Below are positions 25,094-34,093 of a stretch of DNA of 64,000 bases, one piece after another; the stretch's first letter is position 1; every line of letters starts with the position of its first letter. The notes beneath the pieces were generated by a model. The model did not search any database, was not told the DNA's origin, and was given only the letters and a program-made list of their open reading frames with translations. The stretch is from Maribellus luteus (GTDB lineage: Bacteria > Bacteroidota > Bacteroidia > Bacteroidales > Prolixibacteraceae). Both the position numbers and the translations under genes were made by a program. Location of the stretch: the NCBI RefSeq assembly GCF_003576475.1, contig NZ_QWGR01000001.1:434001-498000 (forward strand). Direction: 5' to 3'.

Positions 25094-26095
25094 TCACCCG
25101 AATCCATTTTTTTCGTAACTGTAATTAAAATGCGCCACTCCCAGTTCCATCATTTTGGAATTGTTCAATCCGTTCCCCATTTCAAAGAGGCACCAGGCCC
25201 GGCTAAAGTTTAATCCGTCGAGATGGGCGAGTTTACCATCGCTGCGATCGGTTACTTCCGCAATTTGTATGTATTTTGCCGGATTCCTTTCAAAACCCGG
25301 AAGAAACTTCTTCATCCATTTTTCAAATTCCTTTTGGGGCATTATTTTCTGCATCAGCGAAGCCTCCTGCAAGCAGGGCGACAGAAAATCAAAACCTCCG
25401 GGTTCCCAGGTAAGCGGGCATTTGCAATCGTTGCTGTAATATTCCATGGCCTTTTTTCGAATCTCGTCAGCCAGCTGCGGGTGGTATTTTTCTGCCCAAT
25501 CGTAGGCGAACGACATTCCGAAAGCGATGTTGCTGTGTTCCCCGATTCGGATCGGGTATTTTAGCTTTTCGAGAAACTCTATAAACTTTTCAGAGATCAC
25601 GGTTACCAGTGGCGATAGGTTTTCCTGCATTTCTTTTGCTTCCGGTGTTTCCCATTCGCGAAGAGCCTCGTCAAGTTTCAGCAGCCAGGCCCAACCGTAA
25701 GTGCGCTCGAATGTGGTGTTTTGCCCGTCGTTGAAATATTCAATTTCTTTCAGGATGTTTTTGAGGGTCAGGTTTTTCTGAAGTTTTGCGATGATTTCAT
25801 TCCGGTGTTCAAAATTGGGGAAACGGGAGAGGAGAGTAACCAAAGTCCAGTGTCCGTGAACCGACGAGTGCCAGTCGAAACAGCCGTAAAAAGCCGGGTG
25901 AATTTCTCGTGGTGGCATCAAAAAACTGTCGTCGCCCAACACCCCGCCGGGTTTATTCGGGTATTCCTGATCGATGCACTCGTAGGCAAAATGATACAGG
26001 TATTCGGCTTTCTTTTGGTCGAATTCGAGAGCGGACTGGGCCACCACAGCAACTGAAATAAGCAACAGGACGATACTTGAAATGCAGACTTTCAT
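25094..26095 (-). CDS. DUF2891 protein, exported, C-terminus frameshifted
   Basis: 333 residues as read, signal peptide about 1-19 (VVAQS), rest a helical (alpha/alpha) DUF2891 domain with the motifs HPAFYGCFDWHSSVHGHW near 70-87 and HSNIAFGMSFAYDWA. The frame stops at 25094 just after a run of seven T (25107-25113; A on the coding strand). Shifting frame in that run gives MDSGEYAGAHWLASFATYAL and a stop at 25021-25023, which is the conserved DUF2891 ending (AxHWLASFAxYAL). So the gene is either recently frameshifted, read by slippage, or a sequencing error. DUF2891 has no established function. Confidence 0.8.
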   Translation of the reverse strand: MKVCISSIVLLLISVAVVAQSALEFDQKKAEYLYHFAYECIDQEYPNKPGGVLGDDSFLMPPREIHPAFYGCFDWHSSVHGHWTLVTLLSRFPNFEHRNEIIAKLQKNLTLKNILKEIEYFNDGQNTTFERTYGWAWLLKLDEALREWETPEAKEMQENLSPLVTVISEKFIEFLEKLKYPIRIGEHSNIAFGMSFAYDWAEKYHPQLADEIRKKAMEYYSNDCKCPLTWEPGGFDFLSPCLQEASLMQKIMPQKEFEKWMKKFLPGFERNPAKYIQIAEVTDRSDGKLAHLDGLNFSRAWCLFEMGNGLNNSKMMELGVAHFNYSYEKNGFG

Positions 26096-26286
26096 GGGTA
26101 TTGTATTTTGTCGATGAAAATAGAACTAATTCACGAAAGCTAAAATCATTTCCTGTATTTGTCGCTCAAACCGGCGTTAAACGCGCGTTGTTTCTTTTTG
26201 GCAAAAGAATAAAGGCTTCTTTTTATTCGGAATCATTTCTTAAAGCTTCCTGTTGAACATGTTCACATCTTCAATTTTAGAGCTCT

Positions 26287-26763
26287 TTATTTCCTACGGG
26301 TAAAAATGGCCACAATAGCAGACGTAAACAAGCCCATCAGCGGGGCAAACATCGTGCTTTCGACCATATACGACTGCAGGTTGAAGGTAGCTTCTGCTTC
26401 TTCGCGGCTCATTTGCCCTTTTTCAACCACAAAGGCGATCATGTTTTCGAAGTAATGCGGTGTGATCACTTCCAGCGTTATGTACTGGGCAACCGGTGTA
26501 AGAACGGTGATGCCCAATGTCAGGATAAGGCCGGAAATAAATCCCTGAATCCAGTTCATTTTTCCGCCAAAGTCTTTTTTGCGTTTATCGAGCAAAGCCA
26601 GCACATAAACGGCAATGGCGGCCACAGCAAAGAAATTGGTTACGAGGTAGTGGTATTCGATGTTTTTGTCGTGCAGGCCGGTAATGCGTTCTGCTACCAT
26701 CCAAAGAAGCATGACCAGGATGAAAATGAAGGCCCATTTAATTTCTATTCCGACTTTTTTCAT
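26287..26763 (-). CDS. DUF4199 membrane protein
   Basis: 158 residues with four hydrophobic segments (about 9-25, 40-58, 75-98, 136-152) and the family pattern GKMNWIQGFISGL before helix 3 and a Glu-rich loop (EKGQMSREEAEATF) before helix 4. Paralogue of the protein at 15384-15914. Between rsgA and the DUF2891 gene, all on the minus strand but with gaps too large to show an operon. Confidence 0.85.
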   Translation of the reverse strand: MKKVGIEIKWAFIFILVMLLWMVAERITGLHDKNIEYHYLVTNFFAVAAIAVYVLALLDKRKKDFGGKMNWIQGFISGLILTLGITVLTPVAQYITLEVITPHYFENMIAFVVEKGQMSREEAEATFNLQSYMVESTMFAPLMGLFTSAIVAIFTRRK

Positions 26764-26824
26764 AAGAATGCATTTTTCAGAATTAAAAGCTTCCTACAAA
26801 TTACAACAGAATTCTTTAGGGACG

Positions 26825-27880
26825 TCAGTATTTATTCTTTTTATGTTCTTTCATCACCGCTTTAACCATTTTTCCAAACTCTTTTCCTTTTTGCCGTTTT
26901 TCATGAATGGTACTAGAGAAATGTTGCTGCTCGCGTTTTAGTTTCAGGTAATTCTGGTAGGTTTCTTCCGAAAGTTCGCCGTTTTCAACAGCTGCGAGCA
27001 CGGCGCATCCTTTTTCACCGGTGTGTGAGCAATCGTCGTACCTGCACGAACTGGCGAGTTCAGTAATGTGGTCGTAGGTAAGATCGATTCCCGAACTATC
27101 GTCGGTCATTCCCAACTCGCGCATTCCGGGGGTATCAATCACAATACTGCCGTTTTCGAGTACAAACAATTCGCGGTGTGTGGTAGTGTGCCTTCCTTTT
27201 TGCGTGCTGGTGCTGATGGCCGAGGTGGTGAGCTTTTCTTCGTTGGAAAGATGATTGATAATGGTTGATTTTCCAACGCCCGAAGAACCCACAAAGCAAT
27301 AGGTAACATTGGCCTGCATCGTTTCTTCGAGTAGGTTGTAACCCGTTCCGTTTTCACTGCTGATGGCGATCAGTTTTACCTTGGGCAGCCGTTTGCGGAT
27401 CGTTTCCATCAAAGAATCGATCTCTGCTTGGGGGATGAGGTCGGTCTTGGTGAGAAGGATCATCGGTTCAATCTTACCCGAATAGCAAATGGCAAGGTAC
27501 CTTTCGAGGCGATTGATGTTGAAGTCGTGCCCGACCGACTGTACAATAAAAGCCACATCAATGTTGCTGGCAATAATTTGCAGGTCGGCTTGTTTTCCAA
27601 CTGCCTGTCGTGAGAGGGACGAATACCGGGGAAAAACCTCGAGTATGACTGCATTTTGAGCATCCATCGGAGTGATTCTTACCCAGTCGCCAACAGCAGG
27701 GAAGTCGGCGCGCGACCGGGCAGAAAAACGGATGTTCCCCGTTATTTCTGCCTGGTAAACGCCTGCTTCGGTCTGTACTATGTATCGTTCTTTGTGTTCG
27801 ATGATCACCCGTGCCAGCTCTGACGAATTCACTGATCCGATCAGTCCGGCCATTTTTTCTGAGAATCCTGGTAATTTCAT
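26825..27880 (-). CDS. rsgA: Ribosome small-subunit-dependent GTPase A
   Basis: Circularly permuted GTPase that releases assembly factors from the maturing 30S subunit. 351 residues: N-terminal OB domain with RFSARSRADFPAVGDWV (about 51-67), G4 LTKTDL, G1 GSSGVGKSTIINHL (about 197-210), G3 DTPGMRELG, and the C-terminal zinc knuckle CRYDDCSHTGEKGC. All parts in the permuted order G4-G5-G1-G2-G3. Basic tail follows. The MATE gene ends 12 bases upstream of its start, so both probably share a transcript. Confidence 0.96.
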   Translation of the reverse strand: MKLPGFSEKMAGLIGSVNSSELARVIIEHKERYIVQTEAGVYQAEITGNIRFSARSRADFPAVGDWVRITPMDAQNAVILEVFPRYSSLSRQAVGKQADLQIIASNIDVAFIVQSVGHDFNINRLERYLAICYSGKIEPMILLTKTDLIPQAEIDSLMETIRKRLPKVKLIAISSENGTGYNLLEETMQANVTYCFVGSSGVGKSTIINHLSNEEKLTTSAISTSTQKGRHTTTHRELFVLENGSIVIDTPGMRELGMTDDSSGIDLTYDHITELASSCRYDDCSHTGEKGCAVLAAVENGELSEETYQNYLKLKREQQHFSSTIHEKRQKGKEFGKMVKAVMKEHKKNKY

Positions 27881-27892
27881 AGGGCTATTCTC

Positions 27893-29332
27893 CTATACTT
27901 TTTTGAATTTCCATTTTCCTTTTCTGAAAAGATAAAGAGCCAGTAAGGCAAGCAGTGTTTCGGCTGCTACAATCGATGTGGCTGCACCTGTCAGTCCCAT
28001 TCCTAGAGTAACTGCCAGCACATAGGCAAGCGGAACTTCAAAGAGCCAGAAACAAAAAAAGTTGATCTTCGTAGGGGTGATCGTGTCACCGCTTCCGTTA
28101 AAAGCCTGCATCAGCACCATGCCCATTGCGTAACACAGAAATCCAAGACTGATAATGCGCAGCGAAAGAACTCCGTTTTGCATGACAGCACCTTCTTCCA
28201 CAAAAACTCCTATCCAGAAATCGGGGAAGAATACAAACAAGGCTCCGATAAGCCCCATAAAAACCACGTTGGCATAAGCGGCTATCCAAACCGATCGTTC
28301 GGCACGTTCCGGATGGTTGGCACCCAGATTCTGACCCACCAGGGTAGCGGCGGCATTGCTCAATCCCCAGGCAAGCAGCAAAGGGAAAATTACGATGCGG
28401 ATGGCAATGGTATAACCGGCAATGGCATCGGCACCAAATACGGCAATAATGCGCATGAGCAGAATCCAGCTCGAAGTGGCGATCAGGTTTTGCAGAATTC
28501 CTCCTCCCGAAATCCGAAGAAGTTTCCACATCACGTTCAACTTGACTTTTACGCTGTCCCAGTACAATTTGATCCGGTATTTTCCGCTCCACAGCAGGTA
28601 AAACTGGTAGATTACTGCAATTCCCCGCCCAATGGTGGTGGCAATGGCAGCCCCGGTTACACCCAGCTCGGGGAAGGGGCCATAGCCAAAAATCAATAGC
28701 GGGTCGAGTATAATGTTGATGATGTTGGCCAGCCACATAACGCGCATGGAAATGGCCGCATCGCCCGAGCTACGAAAAACGGCATTGATAATAAACAGCA
28801 GCATGATGATGAGGTTGCCGCCAAACATAATGGCCGGGTACATGTAGCCTTCATTGATCACTTCTTCGGTACCGCCCATCAGCCGCAGAAAGTCTTTGGC
28901 AAAAATAACTCCCGGAACCGCGATCAAAACCGACACGATGGCCCCCACCAGAATGGCCTGAAAAGCGACCACTCCCGCCTGTTTTTGTTTCTTCTCTCCA
29001 ATCCGGCGCGAAACCAGGGCCGTAGTCGCCATGGCCAGTCCGCTGCCCACTGCATAAATAATGGTCATTACCGATTCGGTAAGCCCAACGGTGGCCACCG
29101 CATTGGCTCCCAGCCTGGAAACAAAAAAGATGTCGACAATGGCAAAGATCGACTCCATAAACATTTCGAGCACCATGGGAACTGCCAGAATAAAAATAGC
29201 TTTGCCGGTACTGGTTTCGGTGAAGTCGCGTTCCGTTCCTGAGATGGCTTCTTTAATATCCTGCCAAAGGGTTTTATAATCAATATCTTTGATCCGACGC
29301 AAAGACACAATTGTTGACTTAATTGATAACAT
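27893..29332 (-). CDS. MATE-family multidrug/metabolite efflux transporter
   Basis: 479 residues, about 12 hydrophobic segments in two homologous halves; VPMVLEMFMESIFAIVDIFFVSRLG (first helices), VGLTES, and LVGQNLGANHPERAE at the start of the second half are MATE signatures. An extra ~50-residue N-terminal cytoplasmic segment precedes helix 1, as in many Bacteroidota members. Na+ or H+ antiporter of the inner membrane; substrate unknown. Followed by rsgA. Confidence 0.93.
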   Translation of the reverse strand: MLSIKSTIVSLRRIKDIDYKTLWQDIKEAISGTERDFTETSTGKAIFILAVPMVLEMFMESIFAIVDIFFVSRLGANAVATVGLTESVMTIIYAVGSGLAMATTALVSRRIGEKKQKQAGVVAFQAILVGAIVSVLIAVPGVIFAKDFLRLMGGTEEVINEGYMYPAIMFGGNLIIMLLFIINAVFRSSGDAAISMRVMWLANIINIILDPLLIFGYGPFPELGVTGAAIATTIGRGIAVIYQFYLLWSGKYRIKLYWDSVKVKLNVMWKLLRISGGGILQNLIATSSWILLMRIIAVFGADAIAGYTIAIRIVIFPLLLAWGLSNAAATLVGQNLGANHPERAERSVWIAAYANVVFMGLIGALFVFFPDFWIGVFVEEGAVMQNGVLSLRIISLGFLCYAMGMVLMQAFNGSGDTITPTKINFFCFWLFEVPLAYVLAVTLGMGLTGAATSIVAAETLLALLALYLFRKGKWKFKKV

Positions 29333-29383
29333 GTGAAAAAATAGATGGAATTAAATACTTATAATTTGAATACTCTCTCTCAA

Positions 29384-29401
29384 CCTGCCTAGAACGGCAG
29401 G
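29384..29401. repeat. Short palindrome upstream of MATE gene
   Basis: CCTGCC (29384-29389), six-base loop, GGCAGG (29396-29401) lies about 52 bases upstream of the MATE start. Could be an operator or 5' leader hairpin. No other signal is evident in 29333-29596. Confidence 0.35.
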
Positions 29402-29596
29402 TAGACGGCGGCGATAATGGTTGTAGAAGTATTCATCGAAGTATTTTTCTATTTGTTCGACAAATATAGGCCGGAAAAATACAAAATGCAACCCCTAAGT
29501 GACATTATGTCTTGACAATGCGGGATTTTTATGCTGTCAAGAAGTAATGGGAGTTGGACAACCGGAACATCATTAAATTTAGAAGTTGAAATAATA

Positions 29597-30532
29597 TCAT
29601 CGAGGTCCTAAAAATCTGTCTCCATTAAAATGAATCATATGTTCAGGAAATTCCATAATCCAGACTTCGGTATCCCATGCAATGTCATTTGTATGTTTTT
29701 TGAACTCTGAAAAATCAGGGAATGCGGAAACATAGATTTTACCTGCTGTGCAATTTTTTAAAAATTCCTCTAATTCAACTATTCGTTTTGGAGACATGGG
29801 GCCATGTGAAGTAACAGCCTCTATTAAATAAAGCCAATTTTTCTTCTCATCATAAATTACTATGTCAGGCAATTTACTGTGTTCGGTAATAGGAATTCCA
29901 ATCCTTTCAAGTATTTCCTTGTCTATGTGTAAATTCTTTTTCTCTGTATCCCCAACATAAAGTAAAGTTGAACCTTGAGCAAATCGTGAAGCAAACTCTT
30001 CAACAACAGCAGCCTGAACCTCATTGTGTTTTCCTGGAGATAACATTAGAATTTTGCCATCTGAAAGGTTTAACGGAACCCTGGACATCTCCCGGTCTTT
30101 GCTGTACTTATCCTTTAATGCTCCAATTTCAGAAGTGAAGTTTTCTAATGTTTTTGCCCAATTTCTTGTTTTGTAGGTTTTTATCGTTTCAAGTGCTATC
30201 TCGGAAATTGCATAATGCGCACGAGGACTGTTTACTGGTAAATCAGGAATATCTGGATTGTAATCGGCAATCCCGGCTTGTACAAATTGGTGCAAGACTT
30301 GTCTTCTAAAAGTTTCTCTGGTGTTTGGAGCGTATTCCTTCTGATAATTCTCAGAAATAAAATTCATTATTCCTTTTGATACTCCATGACTTTGTCTGAA
30401 AGCTTTTGACCACTTATCGTTTTCTTTAAGATTGCATAAAGCAAGTAAAGTATATCCGGAGATTTCATTTTGTTGAGCTTCAGGCAACCCCAACTCTCTT
30501 AAAATTGCCTGTGCTTCTTGTAGTTTTGGCAT
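29597..30532 (-). CDS. Type II restriction endonuclease, BsuBI/PstI family
   Basis: 311 residues, close to R.BsuBI (316) and R.PstI (326), enzymes that cut CTGCAG. The N-terminal helical domain shows the family start (AILRELGLPEAQQNEISGYTLLAL). The catalytic half contains LPDIVIYD and LYLIEAVTSHGPMSPKR, the conserved acidic/EAVTSHGP block of this family. Its first 53 bases overlap the 3' end of the methyltransferase gene, so both are translated from one mRNA, methylase first. Base composition is clearly more AT-rich than neighbouring genes, consistent with transfer. Recognition of CTGCAG is inferred from family only. Confidence 0.93.
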   Translation of the reverse strand: MPKLQEAQAILRELGLPEAQQNEISGYTLLALCNLKENDKWSKAFRQSHGVSKGIMNFISENYQKEYAPNTRETFRRQVLHQFVQAGIADYNPDIPDLPVNSPRAHYAISEIALETIKTYKTRNWAKTLENFTSEIGALKDKYSKDREMSRVPLNLSDGKILMLSPGKHNEVQAAVVEEFASRFAQGSTLLYVGDTEKKNLHIDKEILERIGIPITEHSKLPDIVIYDEKKNWLYLIEAVTSHGPMSPKRIVELEEFLKNCTAGKIYVSAFPDFSEFKKHTNDIAWDTEVWIMEFPEHMIHFNGDRFLGPR

Positions 30533-32075
30533 AAGGTTTTTCTAAAAGGACTTCATTTACAATTTCATCTACAACCCTTTTTTCAGGAGTGTTATATTCT
30601 TTTATTTTTTTACCAATTAAGATTATATCATCTAACGACGGCATTTTAATTTGCTTTAGTTCAGTGGCACCAACCTGCGTATTCCCATTGAACGTTCTGA
30701 AATAAGTATCAAACAAACTACTGCTGTAAAGTGCTGAAATTCCCCAGATTTCATTTTCTGATAGGTCTCCGTTTGGACGATGAATATAATTTAAATGATT
30801 CTCAAAACCTATCATTTTGGTTTCAAAATTTGATGAGAAGAATGGACAACACACCAATCTGCTTTTGTCGTCTTTCGAACTAAATCTTCGAAGTAATATA
30901 TAGTTTTTATTTTTGAGTAATACTTTTCTTGATTCCTCCGAATTAATTATAAAACCAGGTTTGTTACCTTTTTGTAACGGATAACAAAATTCCATTTCTT
31001 TTATATTGTGCAACCAGATTAATGGGGAAAGTGAGCTACTTATAATGCCTTCCATTTTCAGAAATTCTGTACACCGAAAGGCGACTACCGGACCTGTTGA
31101 TATTTGAATATTGTATTCATTCAGTGTATTTTGCCACTTCTTAAAGATTTCAATAGTATTGGTTTCTTTTTCGTTTGAAGGAATGAATAGAATTTTATCT
31201 TTTGATTTTAAGTCGATTAAAGTACTGGTTTTAAATATCTGTTTTGTTGGACTATTCAGCCCATTATCACATTCAGAGACCGTAATACAAATTTCTGGAT
31301 TGATCCGTTTTGTTGCACGTAGGATTATATTTTCCTGAAGGACATTATCATTCTTGAACATTTTATTTCGCGATTCGAAAATATGTATGTTTGAGATACT
31401 TACCTCATTGAAGAACGATTGTCTGAAAGCCTTGAAATAATTTCCTGCTGCAAAACTTCGGGGTGTTATAAAAATCAATTCTCCCTCAGGTTTCAATAAT
31501 TTAGCAGCTACTCTCATAAACAAGGAATAAATGTTTGGCTGACCATATACTAACTCTTTTGCAGCAATGGCACGTTTGTCTGTTTTTGGGATTTTAAAAT
31601 AGGGCGGATTTGAAATTATGTAATCAAATTGATTCAGCTTTTCTAGTCCAAACAAAGTTGAAGCATTGAATACATTTGAATTTTCAATGACAAAATCAGT
31701 TTGATTGATTGTATATTTTAGCCTGATATCTTTTTCATTCAGCCATAAATTCAAAAAAATGATAACTTTTTGAGTTGTTGGAAGTACATTCTTATCCGTC
31801 TCAAAGAGTGATAATTCAATCTCAGTAATATGTGATTTTTGGATAAGTTTCTCAATTAACGAACAGCTTAAGATTCCTGTGCCACAGCCAGGGTCGAGAA
31901 TTGAAATCTTATTGGATTTTGGCATTGCCAAATTTCCCATGAAATCAGCAATCTGTTTGGGAGTAAAAAACTGTCCGTTATCTTTTTTGTGTCTATCGGA
32001 TGTGGTACGAGCATACTCCTGACCGATAAACTCAGCAAACTCAGAAGGTAATTTATATTTTTCTTTTAAGTCCAT
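30480..32075 (-). CDS. Type II DNA adenine-N6 methyltransferase (BsuBI/PstI type)
   Basis: 531 residues. N-terminal segment DRHKKDNGQFFTPKQIADFMGNLA, SAM-binding ILDPGCGTGILSC (about 59-71) and the catalytic NPPYFKIPK (about 155-163) identify an N6-adenine methyltransferase of the gamma-like class. Slightly longer than M.BsuBI/M.PstI (about 500). The start codon ATG is right for the family. Protects host DNA against the endonuclease encoded downstream with a 53-bp overlap. AT-rich codon use, as for its partner. Confidence 0.93.
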   Translation of the reverse strand: MDLKEKYKLPSEFAEFIGQEYARTTSDRHKKDNGQFFTPKQIADFMGNLAMPKSNKISILDPGCGTGILSCSLIEKLIQKSHITEIELSLFETDKNVLPTTQKVIIFLNLWLNEKDIRLKYTINQTDFVIENSNVFNASTLFGLEKLNQFDYIISNPPYFKIPKTDKRAIAAKELVYGQPNIYSLFMRVAAKLLKPEGELIFITPRSFAAGNYFKAFRQSFFNEVSISNIHIFESRNKMFKNDNVLQENIILRATKRINPEICITVSECDNGLNSPTKQIFKTSTLIDLKSKDKILFIPSNEKETNTIEIFKKWQNTLNEYNIQISTGPVVAFRCTEFLKMEGIISSSLSPLIWLHNIKEMEFCYPLQKGNKPGFIINSEESRKVLLKNKNYILLRRFSSKDDKSRLVCCPFFSSNFETKMIGFENHLNYIHRPNGDLSENEIWGISALYSSSLFDTYFRTFNGNTQVGATELKQIKMPSLDDIILIGKKIKEYNTPEKRVVDEIVNEVLLEKPYAKTTRSTGNFKRVGVA

Positions 32076-32204
32076 TATTCTACAAAAGTAGTCAATCTGG
32101 AAGGTGTTGACAATATCCGATTTTTGAAATGTCAGACTTTCGAACGAATGATGACCATATCGTGAATTTTGTCGTTTTATTAGGTACTGAAATAAATGCG
32201 AAGG

Positions 32205-33422
32205 CTAGCATTTCGGCAGCGCATCAAAATGCGCCAGTCCACCTTCGGATGTTTCCCTGTATTTGCTTTGCAGATCGATGCCGGTGTTGTACATGGTTTC
32301 CACCACTTCGTCGAAACTGATGCGGTGACGGCCGTCGGTCAGCAACGAATAATTGTTGTGGGCAACAGCACGCTCGGCAGCAAAGGCATTTCGTTCGATG
32401 CACGGGATCTGAACCAGTCCGGCAACCGGGTCGCAGGTAAGCCCGAGGTGATGCTCCAGGCCCATTTCAGCCGAATATTCAATCTGGTTGATACTGCCAC
32501 CCATCATTTGCGTAGCGGCTCCCGAAGCCATTGCACAGGCAGTACCCACTTCGCCCTGGCAGCCCACTTCGGCGCCTGAAATCGACGCGTTGGTTTTAAC
32601 AATGTTGCCGATGAGGCCTGCAGTTGCCAATGCGCGCAAAATGGTTTTCTTTTCCATTTTATGTACTTTCCTGAAATACTGAAGCACCGCAGGCAATACA
32701 CCGCAGGCTCCGCAGGTGGGAGCGGCCACAATTTTTCCTCCTGAAGCATTTTCTTCTGAAACTGCCAGTGCAAAAGAAAAAAGCTGCGAACGGCGCTTAA
32801 ACGGTGTGGCAAAGTTTTGTCCTTTCACATTGAACGATGCTGCTTTTCTTGGGAGCCGAAGCCCACCCGGTAAATTTCCGTCGGTGGCGAGGCCTCTTTT
32901 TATACTGGCCAGCATCACTTCCCAAACTTCATCCAGAAAATCCCAGATGTCAGCTCCTTCATATTCTTCCACGTATTCCCAGAATTGCTTTTCATTCCGG
33001 TTGCACCAGGTCATTATCTCCTGCATGGTGCTGTGCGGATAAATGCTGGTGGTTTCCGATTCGGTAAAGTCATCGATCAGGGCACCGCCTCCCACACTGT
33101 AACAGGTCCATTCATCCAAAACAGCATCGGTTGAATCAAAAGCTGTAAATTTCAGGGCATTCGGATGGCGGGGAAGAAAGGTTTTCGGTTCCCACAAAAT
33201 CTTTAGCTCCCGCCCGGCAAAGGTTTGCTCGATCACATAATCGGTAAGGTGACCTTTTCCGGTGGCAGCAAGACTGCCGTATAGAATCACTTCAAAACGA
33301 CTGGCTCCCGGGGTCTTTTCCAGGAATTTAACCGCTGCCTTTTTCGGACCCATTGTATGGCTACTGGAGGGGCCGTGCCCTATTTTGTATATTTCTTTGA
33401 TCGATTCCATGCTTTTTTTCAA
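32205..33422 (-). CDS. sdaA: L-serine ammonia-lyase, single-chain iron-sulfur type
   Basis: 405 residues with beta-like domain first (SIKEIYKIGHGPSSSHTMGP) and alpha domain after (about 190-405: ASGGKIVAAPTCGACGVLP, ASISGAEVGCQGEVG, GLTCDPVAGLVQIPC), the arrangement of type 2 L-serine dehydratases. The Cys residues of the alpha domain bind a [4Fe-4S] cluster. Converts L-serine to pyruvate and ammonia in the cytosol. Slightly shorter than E. coli SdaA (454). No operon partner. The ATG at 33410 (MES..) is an alternative start. Confidence 0.92.
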   Translation of the reverse strand: MKKSMESIKEIYKIGHGPSSSHTMGPKKAAVKFLEKTPGASRFEVILYGSLAATGKGHLTDYVIEQTFAGRELKILWEPKTFLPRHPNALKFTAFDSTDAVLDEWTCYSVGGGALIDDFTESETTSIYPHSTMQEIMTWCNRNEKQFWEYVEEYEGADIWDFLDEVWEVMLASIKRGLATDGNLPGGLRLPRKAASFNVKGQNFATPFKRRSQLFSFALAVSEENASGGKIVAAPTCGACGVLPAVLQYFRKVHKMEKKTILRALATAGLIGNIVKTNASISGAEVGCQGEVGTACAMASGAATQMMGGSINQIEYSAEMGLEHHLGLTCDPVAGLVQIPCIERNAFAAERAVAHNNYSLLTDGRHRISFDEVVETMYNTGIDLQSKYRETSEGGLAHFDALPKC

Positions 33423-33557
33423 AAATCCTGCAAATGAAAATGACTATTTCGAGAAATGCAATGACTTGACTTTAAAAATGTAAAAATTTTTAGAAGTTTC
33501 TCATTTCCAGAAAAAGGAGATGCCTTTTTCGTACTTGTATTGGCCATTTAATTGTTG

Positions 33558-34061
33558 TTAACCCAAAAGTTGCTGGTAAAGCAGGTAGTTTTCTTCGTCA
33601 AAAACACAAAAGATAACTTCGTCTATCTGGTTCTTCTTTTCTGCAAAATGCCGAACCGTTTGAATGGCAATTTGTGCCGCTTTTTCTTTGGGGTAGCCAT
33701 AAACTCCGGTGCTGATGTTGGGAAAGGCAATGCTTTTTACCTGGTGAATTTCAGCTATTTCAAGACTTCTCCGATAGCAGGAAACCAGTTTTTCTGCTTC
33801 GTTGTTCCGGCCGTTGTAGTACACCGGGCCAACCGTGTGAATTACAAATTTTGCCGGTAGCTTGTAGCCCCGCGTTATTTTGGCATCGCCGGTTTCGCAG
33901 CCATTTAAGGTGCGGCATTCTTTCAGCAACTCGGGCCCGGCAGCACGGTGAATGGCACCATCTACTCCGCCGCCACCCAGCAAGGTTTGGTTGGCGGCGT
34001 TTACAATGGCATCCACTTTTAGTTGGGTGATGTCTCCCCGGTGCAGGCTTATTCTGGTCAT
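33558..34061 (-). CDS. Macro domain ADP-ribose hydrolase (YmdB/MacroD type)
   Basis: Single macro domain, 167 residues from the chosen ATG (34061), which gives the normal [14 protein letters not shown] start; a longer frame reaches 34088. Signature residues: [34 protein letters not shown] (Asn and the GGGGVD loop for ADP-ribose), KFVIHTVGP, and [13 protein letters not shown]. This MacroD/YmdB class removes ADP-ribose from proteins or deacetylates O-acetyl-ADP-ribose. The amidohydrolase gene ends 33 bases upstream on the same strand, so co-transcription is likely. Confidence 0.92.
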   Translation of the reverse strand: MTRISLHRGDITQLKVDAIVNAANQTLLGGGGVDGAIHRAAGPELLKECRTLNGCETGDAKITRGYKLPAKFVIHTVGPVYYNGRNNEAEKLVSCYRRSLEIAEIHQVKSIAFPNISTGVYGYPKEKAAQIAIQTVRHFAEKKNQIDEVIFCVFDEENYLLYQQLLG

Positions 34062-34093
34062 GATTTTAATTTTTCCTCTAAAATACAAAACTG

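Noticed and set aside
29597-32075. Depletion of CTGCAG sites as evidence of long residence of the R-M system
   Set aside because: By eye I counted about a dozen CTGCAG sites (for example near 1551, 18053, 51250), close to the ~16 expected by chance in 64 kb, so no avoidance can be claimed.
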